Origin: Brasenia schreberi
Taxonomy: Eukaryota; Streptophyta; Magnoliopsida; Nymphaeales; Cabombaceae
Assembly: GCA_036023115.1 (NCBI GenBank)
Contig: JAYKKT010000074.1
Coordinates: 7,704,001 to 7,768,000 of the forward strand
Direction: 5' to 3'
DNA: 64,000 nt
Under the pieces are notes generated by a model, which was not told the origin of the DNA, ran no database searches, and saw only the letters and a list, made by a program, of their open reading frames with translations. The position numbers and the translations under genes are program-made. Shown here in pieces: positions 53,126-63,417 of this stretch (positions within the stretch are counted from its first letter, which is position 1; every line of letters starts with the position of its first letter).

Positions 53126-53135
53126 CTATATATAC
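53126..53135 (+). promoter_or_regulatory. TATA box of the KCS gene
   Basis: CTATATATAC lies about 90-100 bp before the ATG at 53224, a normal plant distance. It lies downstream of the in-frame ATG at 53011, which argues against that ATG as the start. A (TC)n stretch at 53026-53040 lies upstream of the box. Confidence 0.55.
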
Positions 53136-53223
53136 GCCCTTACAATCTTCATGTAATAACACATACCCACCAACTCTAAACCTCCATCCCTCTCCTGTTC
53201 GTCTTGGTTGTCAGTCTCCCAAA

Positions 53224-54816
53224 ATGGGTAGTATCGAGATGGGGAGTGAGAGGTTGACGGCCGAGATGGCGTTCGACATGCAGTCGACGTCGACGGGCCG
53301 AGCTATCGTCGTTAGAATCCGCCGGGGCCTACCGGACTTTCTTCAGTCTGTGAAGCTCAAGTATGTGAAGCTCGGTTACCGGCAGGTAATCAGTCATGCC
53401 ATGTATCTCGGTGCGCTTCCTTTCTTCCTGGCCGTGGTGGTGCCCGCTATGCGCTCCGGTGCGATCCAGCGTTTGGTACTTGGTGTCTGGGACAAGTTGT
53501 GCGTGGACTTGGTATCCACCGCTGCATACGCGATGACGCTGGCTGCCGCGGCAGCCGTTTATCTGTCGAAGCGTCCCCGGAGTGTATTTCTGGTGGATTT
53601 CGCTTGCTATAAGCCGGAGGACGAACGCATGATCTCGACGGACGGATTCCTTGAGATGACGGAACACACCGGATCCTTTAACGAAGAGACCTTACAATTC
53701 CAACGCCGGATTGCGAAGCGGTCCGGCCTCGGCGACGAGACGTATCTTCCCACAGGAATTCTTTCCCGGCCACCTAATCTCTGTATGAAGGAGGCGCGGC
53801 TGGAGGCGGAGGCGGTGATGTTCGGCGCTCTCGACGCTCTGTTTGCGAAAACCGGAATCCGTCCTAAGGATGTCGGAATCCTTGTGGTGAACTGCAGCCT
53901 CTTCAACCCCACACCATCCCTCTCGTCCATGATTGTTAACCATTACAAGATGAAGGGAGACATCAAGAGCCTCAACCTCGGCGGCATGGGTTGCAGCGCC
54001 GGCGTCATCGCCATCGACCTTGCCAAGGACCTTCTTCGAGCCAACCCCAACTCGTACGCCATTGTTGTGAGCACGGAAAACATTACTCTCAATTGGTATT
54101 TCGGCAATGACCGCTCCATGCTCCTTTGCAACTGCATATTTCGCATGGGCGGAGCTGCCATTCTGCTGTCTAACAAACGGGTGGATAAAAGGAAATCGAA
54201 ATATGAATTGGTTCATACAGTCAGAACACACAAGGGTGCCGATGACAACAGCTATAATTGTGTCTACCAGCGCGAGGATGACCAAGGCACGGTAGGCGTC
54301 TCACTTGCAAGAGAGCTGATGGCCGTTGCAGGAGACGCGCTGAAGACGAACATAACCACATTGGGACCGATGGTCCTGCCCTTCTCCGAGCAATTGCTCT
54401 TCTTAGTGACGTTGGTGGCGAGGAAGGTGTTCAAGAGGAAAGTGAAGCCATACATTCCGGACTTTAAACTCGCTTTCGAGCATTTCTGCATACACGCCGG
54501 CGGCCGAGCCGTGCTCGACGAGCTGCAGAAGAACCTCCAGCTGACAGAGTGGCATATGGAGCCGTCGCGAATGACGCTACACCGCTTTGGCAACACTTCC
54601 AGCAGCTCGCTCTGGTACGAGTTGGCTTATACAGAAGCCAAGGGGAGGGTGGCAAGAGGTGACCGGGTGTGGCAGATCGCCTTCGGCTCCGGGTTCAAGT
54701 GCAACAGCGCCGTGTGGAGAGCTCTCAGAACAATACACTCCGCCGATGCGTGTGCTTCGCCCACCAACCCTTGGGGTAGCTGCGCCCACCGCTACCCGGT
54801 CAAGATCCCCCAATAG
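53224..54816 (+). CDS. KCS: 3-ketoacyl-CoA synthase, intact, single exon
   Basis: The condensing enzyme of the endoplasmic-reticulum fatty acid elongase joins malonyl-CoA to an acyl-CoA, setting chain length for waxes, cutin/suberin precursors and sphingolipids. 530 residues, within the plant family range. Two N-terminal membrane segments (about 57-76 and 94-114) precede [13 protein letters not shown]. The catalytic triad is complete: Cys257 in GGMGCSAG, His424 in FCIHAGG, Asn457 in RFGNTSSSS. His and Asn are 33 residues apart, as in FAE1. The ending NPWGSC..RYPVKI is typical. The N-terminus ([12 protein letters not shown]) most resembles the KCS4/9/17 group, an impression only. A small oddity is Cys where most members have Pro (SMLLCNCIF). 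An in-frame ATG at 53011 would add 71 residues but lies upstream of the TATA box. GC-rich and intronless, unlike its surroundings. Confidence 0.95.
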   Translation: MGSIEMGSERLTAEMAFDMQSTSTGRAIVVRIRRGLPDFLQSVKLKYVKLGYRQVISHAMYLGALPFFLAVVVPAMRSGAIQRLVLGVWDKLCVDLVSTAAYAMTLAAAAAVYLSKRPRSVFLVDFACYKPEDERMISTDGFLEMTEHTGSFNEETLQFQRRIAKRSGLGDETYLPTGILSRPPNLCMKEARLEAEAVMFGALDALFAKTGIRPKDVGILVVNCSLFNPTPSLSSMIVNHYKMKGDIKSLNLGGMGCSAGVIAIDLAKDLLRANPNSYAIVVSTENITLNWYFGNDRSMLLCNCIFRMGGAAILLSNKRVDKRKSKYELVHTVRTHKGADDNSYNCVYQREDDQGTVGVSLARELMAVAGDALKTNITTLGPMVLPFSEQLLFLVTLVARKVFKRKVKPYIPDFKLAFEHFCIHAGGRAVLDELQKNLQLTEWHMEPSRMTLHRFGNTSSSSLWYELAYTEAKGRVARGDRVWQIAFGSGFKCNSAVWRALRTIHSADACASPTNPWGSCAHRYPVKIPQ

Positions 54817-55037
54817 CTACCCTGCCTATCAGCTTCTCTTTTTCTTCTCTTGTAAAATTTCCTTCATCGTATATTCTTGTATTGATGGGGAAGTCATCGA
54901 TTGTTGTTATTAAACCCAAGTCAATTTTCTGAAAGTGTTTTTCAATAGGATCCTTAGTGGTTATATTAAACAAATGGGCAATTAACTGAAGTCAATGTTA
55001 TTAAACTCAAGTCAAATTTTAGGTTAACATGATTTCA

Positions 55038-55038
<1 letters not shown>

Positions 55039-55090
<52 letters not shown>
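55039..55090. repeat. (TA)n microsatellite
   Basis: About 26 TA units, 220 bp downstream of the KCS stop codon. Confidence 0.95.
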
Positions 55091-55091
<1 letters not shown>

Positions 55092-55624
55092 AGCGAGCTA
55101 ATATAGACCGAACATGCAGTGTTCACGTTCAGCTTGTATAAATTAACAAGCCATCCCCTGTGCACTGTTCTTAGAAAAACAAATAAACATGAAGGAAACC
55201 AAGCCACGATTTATAACCAGCACTAAGTATATATCTTTCTATTTTTTATTTTTCCTTCTCCTCAATGCTGCTATCGTTTGATCATAGGGAAGTAATGAGC
55301 CTCATTCAGATAGTGGGTATCGGTTGGATGGTACCATCTTTTATGCGTAGGAGGAGAGAAAGAACGAGTGAACTTGGGGATTCGTGAACTCCGGGACAGT
55401 AAAAGCAAAGCTTACTTTATGAGAACAAGCCAGCGGAAGAGTTTGAATTTGGTTTTGATATCTTTCGTGTATTTATTGCGAGACACCAAGCCAATAATGG
55501 GAGAGTGAATCCAATTTTCAAATCTTTCGATGGCTCCGAGAGTTACCCATTGCATGGCTTCCTGTAAGTAACTGTGGGATTTATCTGTTATACGGTATTT
55601 ATACATATTGATTGTACTTAGAAA

Positions 55625-56070
55625 GTTGGGAGTCATGGACGACTCCTTCCACCTTTCTCGCTCTTTCAGGCTTTCATTCCATAGAAAAGGATCTGAACAA
55701 CGTACAATTCACTGCTTCAATATGTAATTATTGTGTTTATGAACAATGAAACGGTCTCCCCTTGACATATTTTGATGAACAGCTTCCATAAAGAAAAGTT
55801 GATGGGATTTTTCATAGCGTGTCAGAGTGACAAGGTAAACCAAAAAAGTTGGGAGTCATGGACGACTCCTTCCACCTTTCTCGCTCTTTCAGGCTTTCAT
55901 TCCATAGAAAAGGATCTGAACAACGTACAATTCACTGCTTCAATATGTAATTATTGTGTTTATGAACAATGAAACGGTCTCCCCTTGACATATTTTGATG
56001 AACAGCTTCCATAAAGAAAAGTTGATGGGATTTTTCATAGCGTGTCAGAGTGACAAGGTAAACCAAAAAA
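55625..56070. repeat. perfect 223-bp tandem duplication
   Basis: Units 55625-55847 and 55848-56070 appear identical over their whole length, followed by the first few bases of a third unit. Non-coding as far as I can tell. Confidence 0.95.
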
Positions 56071-57435
56071 GTTGGAGAATCGAGTGGAATATCAGTAAAA
56101 AAATATGGCTTTATTTCTGTAATTGGTTGTAGAGGATTAGATTTGCAGATTAATCCCACACTGAAGATCGTTTAGGTGTCATTGGTGATCAGTGTATTGC
56201 ATTCCTTTTTATCATATAATCAAGATCAATCATCTTAACCTTCACTTGAAAGTTCTTTGGAGACAAATTCCTGGCCAAGAGGATTAGTGCATTAACCATT
56301 CATGATGCCACTTCGATCGCGAAGACGAAGTGTAGCATGAGTTTTGGAGTACGTGGCTAGCATTCATGCAGCGGCGGATCTACATTTAGTCAAGGTGGAG
56401 AAGCGTCCTACTTAAAATTTAAAAAAAAAATAAAAAAGATTAAAACTTGATTGAATTATTAAGTACCATACATACTTCGTTCTACGTTAAATGATTGAAT
56501 AGGTTGTTCGCTCTACCCCAAAAAATTCTAGATCCGCTCCTCTGCGTTTTAAGTTTAGTTATCTCTTGGCACTATCGAAAACTTATTTAAGTAAAGCAAC
56601 TTGAGTTGGTTGCAATATATTAATATATTTCATGTGGACTTTGAAGACAATATAAAAGCTTAACAGCTCATGTGGTGGGAGAGAATAAAAGAAATAATTT
56701 GTTGGTAGTTCAACAATAACATAACTCTGACAATGGCACGTGGAAGGGGAAAATTTAATGTTTAAAACCATTTTGGTGAGTTCTTAACCAAAATAATAAG
56801 GTTTATAATGATAGGAATAATAATCTCACACCAAAGGAGCAAAAATTATCTTCCCAGTGAGAGATAACCTGTTCACCATTGGGAACAGTGAAACATATAT
56901 TAGAGCTACATCTAATTGTTGGGATTATAACTTGTGGTTTGCATCCTATAAATGCAAAGTACAGATGTACCATTATGTACATTTGTGTAAGATTATACAC
57001 TAAACAACATTATGCCGCTAAGACTTTCTCTTTCTCTATATGTATATATATAAACTTTGGTTATATGTGTTTCATGACAAGCACTTTTAAATGAAAGGTA
57101 TACCATATCCCTCACAAAAACAGTATAAGTTTCTAAAGTGTACAATGTTCTTGACATATCCCAGTGGTCTTAGTGAACGATTAGATATATTAGAGCAAGC
57201 GAAGTACAGCGTGATTATGATGTGTAAACTAGATATATTTATGAAGCAACTAACACATGTTTCCAATAAATTCTCAAAAAAGTTAAATAATGGTGCAAGA
57301 GTTGAAGTGCTTTATCAGATATTGCCATATTGTCAATATTTATTACCAAAATAAATTAAAAATACGAAGAAAAACGATGCTGCATATAACATACGATTCC
57401 CTAGTCAAAATAAAATTTTGTTTGCAGTCAAACCA

Positions 57436-57485
57436 AACCAAAACTAAAACCAAGTCTTATGCCACACCAAGTGGGATAGACTACA
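57436..57485 (-). mobile_element. RTE-like LINE tail of a different subfamily
   Basis: Reads AAGTCTTATGCCACACCAAG and then TGGGATAGACTACATGG. This resembles the AAGCCTTATCCCACTAAGTG type of plant RTE end rather than the CCATACTAGA type elsewhere in this window. Decayed. Confidence 0.45.
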
Positions 57486-57529
57486 TGGGCAACCTTTTGA
57501 TGGCAATTACGTTTTATCTTGTGTATAAT

Positions 57530-57612
57530 TGTTATTTAAGTGGCAGGGGGCTTGACTCATAAGATGAAGGTCATGAGTTTGATACCTGACAACTCCCTTC
57601 TATGGCCCAAAT
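57530..57612 (+). repeat. SINE-like repeat fragment (copy 11)
   Basis: GTGGCAGGGGGCTTGACTC followed by GGTCATGAGTTTGATACCTG, a B-box-like match in the right spacing. A-box weak. Confidence 0.4.
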
Positions 57613-58027
57613 TGGACACTGGATTATAAGAACTTTTATTGTTTTCTTTCAACACTTTTGCGACTCTTGTAAAATTATAAAAGAAAATGTTTAAATGAAA
57701 TTTTAATCAAATACCAAAATTCAACTATGATCTTGCCCTCCGAGCTCAGCCGTATCACTTGCGGTGTTGATGCTATTATATGCTCATCATCCGTATCATG
57801 TCTGACTTCACATGTGAAGGTTGTTTTCCATGAAGGAACATCATATTAGATAAGAAACACTGGGTTCAAGATATATTTTTCTTTTAATCCAAATTATTGT
57901 GCATTTTAACTTAAAATCAATGAGTTTGCAACTAGTTTAGATAGTAATAGCAACCAAGCAGCCGGTAGTGTCTTTCTGTTCGACCGACGCGGGACTCGTT
58001 CACAGGTTCCCGTCATAGAGAGAGAGC

Positions 58028-58150
58028 ATGGGTTTCGTTCTGAGGATTCGAATGGCGTCGTTTTTCGCCGGAGTAGCGACGGCGTCCGCGGTGGCATTCT
58101 ACATCCTCCACCGCGATTACAAGGTCTCTCAAGATGCGATTTCTCAGCAG
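58028..58150 (+). CDS. probable first exon of a small one-pass membrane protein
   Basis: 41 codons from ATG 58028, with a second in-frame ATG at 58052 (MASFFAGVATASAVAFYILH then RDYKVSQDAISQQ). A hydrophobic Ala/Val/Phe segment is followed by a polar, probably helical stretch. Ends in CAG with donor GTCGGA, phase 0; the intron starts with a long (CT)n. This type of N-terminus occurs in small plant proteins of unknown function, but I cannot name one. No second exon is found before the hAT-like element at 59350, so the rest may lie further right or be lost. Confidence 0.5.
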
Positions 58151-58164
58151 GTCGGACACCTCAA

Positions 58165-58168
<4 letters not shown>

Positions 58169-58206
<38 letters not shown>
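58169..58206. repeat. (CT)n microsatellite
   Basis: About 19 CT units starting some 20 bp inside the putative first intron of the 58028 gene. Confidence 0.9.
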
Positions 58207-58208
<2 letters not shown>

Positions 58209-59341
58209 GTACGTGTGTATTGTCGCGCATCTCTTATTTTCCCGCTTTGAGAGGTTAAAATATTCTCTTTGTACCTATTTGGTGTAGTGGCTGTTGGCTA
58301 TCTCGATGTTACATATACATGTCTTTATTTCTTCGTGTCAAATAATAAGCGATTGATATCTCTTGGTTGTTCAATTGGGTGACTCGTGACCAGAAACTCT
58401 TGGGTTGTGATATAACGCCCCCATTTTTCAGAAATTTGGGGATAAGTTCGGAAATTGCATTATTTTGGATGCAAATCTGAATCTGTAATCGGCTTCGGCG
58501 GGCTGCTTGATTTGATAGACTCTGTACGCAGATACTCTCACTTTGGTGTCAGATTGTGACAACCTTCCAGAGATGTGGGATAAGTTGGGAATAACATTGT
58601 GCTGAAAAATGCTACTTCCCCGTTTATCTTATTTTTCAGGATAGGTTTATATGCGAACTATACCTCTTTTTATAACCATGTAACATTTTCTTGGTGAGTC
58701 CTAAAATATAATCCTTCAACTATTACAATGAAATTATTCTATTGGGATGTTGATGTGGACAAGCTGCAGTCATGCTTCAACGTCATCATGCGTTTCAAGT
58801 CTCTGTCCTGAATACCCAATTTAACAATAAGATGGATCTGCCTCGACTCCAAACCTTGATATGCTCTGGTTTCCTCACAGATGATCTAGTCTTTCCTGAC
58901 AACAGCGAATTTTGGAACCACTTGATTTGGCAAACCATGGGGAAATCTTCAATATTGGAATTGTATGCTGAAAACCTGTAAGTTGTTAGACTACATACGA
59001 AAATAACTAAAAGATTCAAAAATGATGGAGAATAATAATTTCAAAATACTGTGCCTTGTTTGCATTATCAAACAACTTCTTTGATTGAAACAAAGTCATA
59101 TTTTATGTGTATATCCAACTCCTATGTCTTAGACATGTCCATTTCTGGAGGGTATATCAAAAATTTACCATGGATGCATCAGATGTCCTATCCTTTTCTT
59201 TTTGGTTCAATAATTCAGCTCCTTAGTTCATTTGATGTTTGCCTAGAACTTGGTTATGTGGTTTAGTAAACAGTTTTTGCTGTATAATGAGGTGCCAATC
59301 GCACATATGTTTTGCTCGTTCAGTGTCACAGAAATGCAAAG
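58207..59341. other. probable intron/intergenic, nothing firm
   Basis: T-rich sequence with no clear exon. A 69-residue frame at 58772-58981 (+) (PRLQTLICSGFLTDDLVFPD) has protein-like composition and an upstream CTGCAG, so it could be an exon, but I do not recognise it. Confidence 0.35.
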
Positions 59342-59766
59342 TGTTATAGCTATGTTATTAATAGTGGTTAGCGGGTTGTTAGCGGTCGACCCTGATATAG
59401 TGGTAGCGGGGATATAGCGGATTTAGCAGTATACTTTTATTTATGGTTAAAAATTATATATATAACAGATTCTCTAATTTCTATAAGTGTTGGGATATAA
59501 GAATAGAATTTCCACAACATCAACTATAGTAGATCTAATTAGCTAGAATAGAAGTTCAAAAGTTGAATGAAACTCACTAAACTCACTCCTAAAGGGGACA
59601 CCTTGTTCTGCCATCACCATATATTGTACAAAAGTGAAAAGACACCAGAAACATGATTACATACCTAGGTTATCAAATGAACTAAAATAATCGAGATGCA
59701 CTAAATAAGACACATCATGAATAAAGATAGTCATAGCCATAGAAACAGGACCCTTCTACACAAGTA

Positions 59767-60452
59767 CAACAACAACAACAACTAAGCCTTTTCCCATACT
59801 AGACGGGGTCGGCTACATGGATTCTTTGTTTCCACAGATCTCTATCGTGTGCCATGTTAGCAGTTAACTCCCAATAAGCTAGATCATTCTTTATTGTTTC
59901 TTTCCAACACTTTTGTGGTCGTCCTCTACCTCTTTTAATACTTTCCAAATTTAGTTTTTCTAACCTTCTTACAGGTTCTTCTTTTGATCTTCTTTCTATA
60001 TGTCCAAACCATCTTAAACGATGTTCTCTCATTTTATCCTCTATTGGTGCCACTCCTAATTTGTTTCTAATAACCTCATTATGTATACGGTCTTTTCTTG
60101 TATGACCACTCATCCATCTCAACATCTTCATTTCTGTCACACACATCTTTTGTACATGTTGATGATTAACTGCCCAACACTCAGAACCATAAAACATGGC
60201 AGGCCTAACTGCTGCTCTATAATATTTACCTTTTAATTTTAATGGTATCTTCTTATCACAAAGAATACCTGATGCTCCTCTCCATTTTAACCAACCAGCA
60301 TTAATTCTATGTGTAACATCTCCATCAACTCTTCCATCACTTTGAAAAATTGACCCTAGGTATTTAAAACTTTTCTTTTGGGGAATGCAATGTGCCAAAT
60401 GATCAAACTTACATTCCATATATTTTGTCTTTGTTCTACTAAGTCGGAGGCC
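59767..60452 (-). mobile_element. RTE LINE, 686 bp, with 13-bp target duplication
   Basis: 5'-truncated copy. The open frame (GLRLSRTKTKYMECKFDHLA through [20 protein letters not shown]) is unbroken in the retained part. Perfect flanks TTCTACACAAGTA at 59754-59766 and 60453-60465. Probably young. Nested in the hAT-like element, so it is later than that element. Confidence 0.92.
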
Positions 60453-60687
60453 TTCTACACAAGTAATAAGCAAATATAAAGAAAAATACAAAAAGCATAT
60501 GAGCATCACAATTGTTTTGTAGCAAATAAAAGAGTTTAATTTGTTACCATAAAAAATAAACTTACATATATGAAAGGGTCATTGAACTTGAACAACTTCT
60601 CCCTAGTTGCGTATGTGTGTTTTTGTGTTCACTGAACTTTGGCACAGTTTTGTCCAAATAGTGGTTGTTACTGATACCTCAGCAAAA

Positions 60688-60827
60688 CTAGCTAGAAATG
60701 ACAGCTTTTAAACCCATTAGATATGAAGAGTCTGGAAGATATGCACCAATAAAATAAGTACAAGGAGCTTGAGGAGTATACTGTTGCGATCCATCCATTT
60801 CCATTTCAGGTGGCAGATTACAAAACT
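60688..60827 (-). CDS. gene fragment, terminal exon, unrecognised protein
   Basis: After a TTTTTGTCTCAG acceptor, two bases complete a codon and 45 codons follow (FCNLPPEMEMDGSQQYTPQA then PCTYFIGAYLPDSSYLMGLK) to a TAG stop. Its phase fits the exon at 60971-61011. Protein-like composition with Pro, Tyr and acidic residues; I cannot assign a family. It lies within the borders of the hAT-like element. Confidence 0.45.
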
Positions 60828-60970
60828 CTGAGACAAAAAGAAACACACATTTAACAATTTGAATTTTCATTTGAAGAGCATATTACATGATTTACGGATC
60901 ATGAAGTGTATGTCATCCGATCATTCAAGCAGTGGACAATAGGAACAATTATACAAAATACCATACCCAC

Positions 60971-61011
60971 CTGGTACATCAACTTGTTCCTCAGAAGCAC
61001 GTGACAAGTTA
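60971..61011 (-). CDS. gene fragment, internal 41-nt exon
   Basis: Acceptor TGCTATTCTAG and donor GTGGGT. Encodes NLSRASEEQVDVP and splices in phase to the terminal exon at 60827, across a 143-bp T-rich intron. No earlier exon is identified to the right. Confidence 0.4.
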
Positions 61012-61697
61012 CTAGAATAGCAACATATGTTGTTATTATGCAACATGCATTATTATTAAGTATACGTATGTCTTTTGGACCGGAAAGCTCCATGTTAGCG
61101 GAATACAGATTCAAGGCTCTTGTTTAATGTCACACCAGCATCACCTACGAGGTTCCATTGCTGGAGAAATTTTCCAGGATCCAAACTTATGTTGTCCGGT
61201 TAAGGACAAGGAGTTTTTGGAGCAGGAGTTTTGTGACTCGTGATATTCACATTCCCCCTAGGGTTCACCTCTTGGCGCAACCTGCATTCGACGGTGAAGT
61301 GTGTTTGGTTCGATATACGAGGCTCAGTTCATCTAAGCAACATGGTTGACTCCAACATTTGTTTATCGAAGGGCCAAGGCAACTTCTCTCTTGTCACACC
61401 ATTGGTCTTGCTGAGCCCAAGCCCAAGCACACCGAGTGTGCCTCAATCAAGTTTGAAGGCATGGAAGGTTGGGGTTGCAAGCGGGTTTCTTAGTCTCGTT
61501 TTGGAAAAGCAAGCGGAGCAAGAGAAGGCATTGGGCAATGTTTGGGTAGGGAGGAGTAAAATGCCTTTGGCTGTGGGTACCGGATAAAGTAGTGAGGAAG
61601 TGAACCGATGGTGCGAAGAGAGAGACATGGAGAGAGCAGAGAGAAAGGGGAGAGATAAGAGAGAAAGCGAGAGAACTTACATGTGGCACGGATGCCA

Positions 61698-61842
61698 GCG
61701 GCGGATGACGAAGGTGGTGGTGGTGACCGTCGACATATGTGCGGCTGATGGAGGAGGGAGCAACGGCAAGAGGTGGATAACGAAGGTGGTGGTGGTGACC
61801 GTCGACATATGTGCGATTGATGGAGGAGGGAGCTGTGGTGGG
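61698..61842. repeat. 72-bp tandem duplication
   Basis: Two units with a 72-bp step containing ACGAAGGTGGTGGTGGTGAC, then CGTCGACATATGTGCG and GATGGAGGAGGGAGC. Within the hAT-like element. Confidence 0.85.
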
Positions 61843-62097
61843 AGGCGGGAGAGAGGAAACAAATGATGGTGAGAGACATCAACGCCTTTGGTTTTATGTA
61901 CTTTGGATCGGGTCGATCCATTGGATATTAGATCGACCTGATCCAAACTCGTTTGTAGGCTAACACTGTCGGTCTGCTATAGCGCTGTTAGCGGTGCTAA
62001 TTGTGGTCAAACAGGTTACTTGCTATTTAATGAGCACTATAGCGGTTCGAGGTCCGCTAAAACGCTATAGCGGCTTATTGATAACATAGAGTTATAG

Positions 62098-63312
62098 AAT
62101 TATGATCCATGTATAAAAGACATTTTGTCCATAAAACATTGTCAATAGGGACAAGCAGTGTGATATGGGTGGGTTAACTACTATGACTTGATAAGCACAA
62201 TAACCTATGTGTCAATAGGATAAACAAAATCATAATTGCACCATGGGATTCACAAAAGCAAATGATACTAATATGATGGGTTAAAGTTGATTGGATGCTG
62301 TCATGCCTAGAGGGACCTACTGAATAGGTTTATATGCAGCAGATGTTTGTTGGCATGATAGGGAAAGACATTTGGGTGCTAAGGAAGTCTAATTTTATCT
62401 TGTTGTATATCCAATGCTTTTGGAACTCTACATTGGACTCTTTTGCATGGGGTACCCTATGCAAGGCAGTAAACTTCTTGATGATCTACACAATTTTGTA
62501 GACAAAAGTGTAATCCTTGTGCCATACTGAACTCTTCTGGTGGTTCAATACTTCAATATTACACTGTTGATATAGATGCAACTTTTGACACCCAAGAAGA
62601 ACACCTAGCACAATAATGTGCAACTTATTTTGGAAATGTCCCAAATTAATTGCACCAAAATAGAGAAGCTTCTGAGCCAGAAATTTAACAAACATGGTTT
62701 TCTCTGAACCTTGTTTTATACACACGCATTTGTTTGTATATATTTATATACACACATATATAGATAGATATGTTGCATATGTATATGTGTAAATATGTGT
62801 CTGTAAATATATATTCATTTTCTTATATAAAGCAGTAGTTAGACTAACAATGCTACATAGTAGGTGCCTAATGTTGGGCTGTCAATCATCAACACGTGCG
62901 AAAGATTCCCATGACAGAAATCAAGATGTTGAGATGGATGTATGATCATCTATGTTGCATGGATACCATACCCAGTACGGGTACAGGGTATGCAATTTTT
63001 TAAAAAACTAAGGTACGGGTATGCCACTATTAAAAACATAATAAGTAGATAAATTTACATAAAATGCTAAAAATTCAGAAAGCAGCAAGGAAACACTATG
63101 TACAACTTATACTCAAGACCTTTCCATCTTTCCCTTTAACTTTGAAAATCTTCAAGAAAGATAAAGAGTTGTTCTGGAAGAGAAAAGTAAGAGACAATAA
63201 ATTTGAAATGAGAAGCACTTATGTTAGATATGGATTCCACCAATAACACTGTCACATAAAGCGTAATGAACTGAAAGGTTAAAAAAAAGTATATTGATCA
63301 ATAAAGCAGTTT
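62098..63312. other. intergenic, no gene recognised
   Basis: Contains a 72-bp LINE fragment (62874-62945) and TA/CA-rich stretches around 62740-62820. A 79-residue frame at 62486-62725 (-) has no identifiable domain. Confidence 0.5.
62874..62945 (+). mobile_element. short RTE LINE fragment
   Basis: Matches the LINE stretch GTCAATCATCAACACGTGCG..AAGATGTTGAGATGGATG. Lacks the 3' tail, so it is a remnant rather than a standard 5'-truncated insertion. Confidence 0.6.
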
Positions 63313-63417
63313 ATCCCATCATCCATGTATGTACCAGATGGTGAACACTCTTGCTTAGTAGCTTCTGAAGCAATACATGTTGATACACTTCTCTGGTACA
63401 TGCATGGATGATGGGAT
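63313..63417. repeat. inverted repeat able to form a ~105-nt hairpin
   Basis: Arms ATCCCATCATCCATGTATGT (63313 on) and the complementary stretch ending at about 63416 (GTACATGCATGGATGATGGG) pair over about 26 bases with one or two mismatches. The centre GCTTCTGAAGC is itself self-complementary. It ends where the next hAT begins. Confidence 0.6.

Larger units (their letters stand above)
54817..58027. other. intergenic, no gene recognised
   Basis: The first ~100 bp are the likely KCS 3' UTR. Then a long (TA)n, a 223-bp perfect tandem duplication, a decayed RTE-like tail (57436-57485, minus) and a SINE-like fragment (57530-57610). Frames of 60-90 residues here show no recognisable domain. Confidence 0.5.
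59350..62089. mobile_element. hAT-like element (second family), 2.7 kb, non-autonomous
   Basis: Ends CTATGTTATTAATAGTGG (left) and, complemented, CTATGTTATCAATAAGCC (right). Both ends are rich in TAGCGG motifs. 8-bp target duplication TGTTATAG at 59342-59349 and AGTTATAG at 62090-62097, one mismatch. No transposase is found inside. It contains an RTE LINE insertion (59767-60452), two exons of an unrecognised gene on the minus strand, and a 72-bp tandem duplication. Confidence 0.7.

Noticed and set aside
53011..53223. Upstream in-frame ATG that would extend the KCS protein by 71 residues
   Set aside because: It lies before the TATA box at 53126-53135, the added residues do not look like a KCS N-terminus, and [15 protein letters not shown] at 53224 fits the family length.
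53692..54285. 197-residue minus-strand frame across the KCS gene
   Set aside because: Shadow of the GC-rich KCS coding frame.
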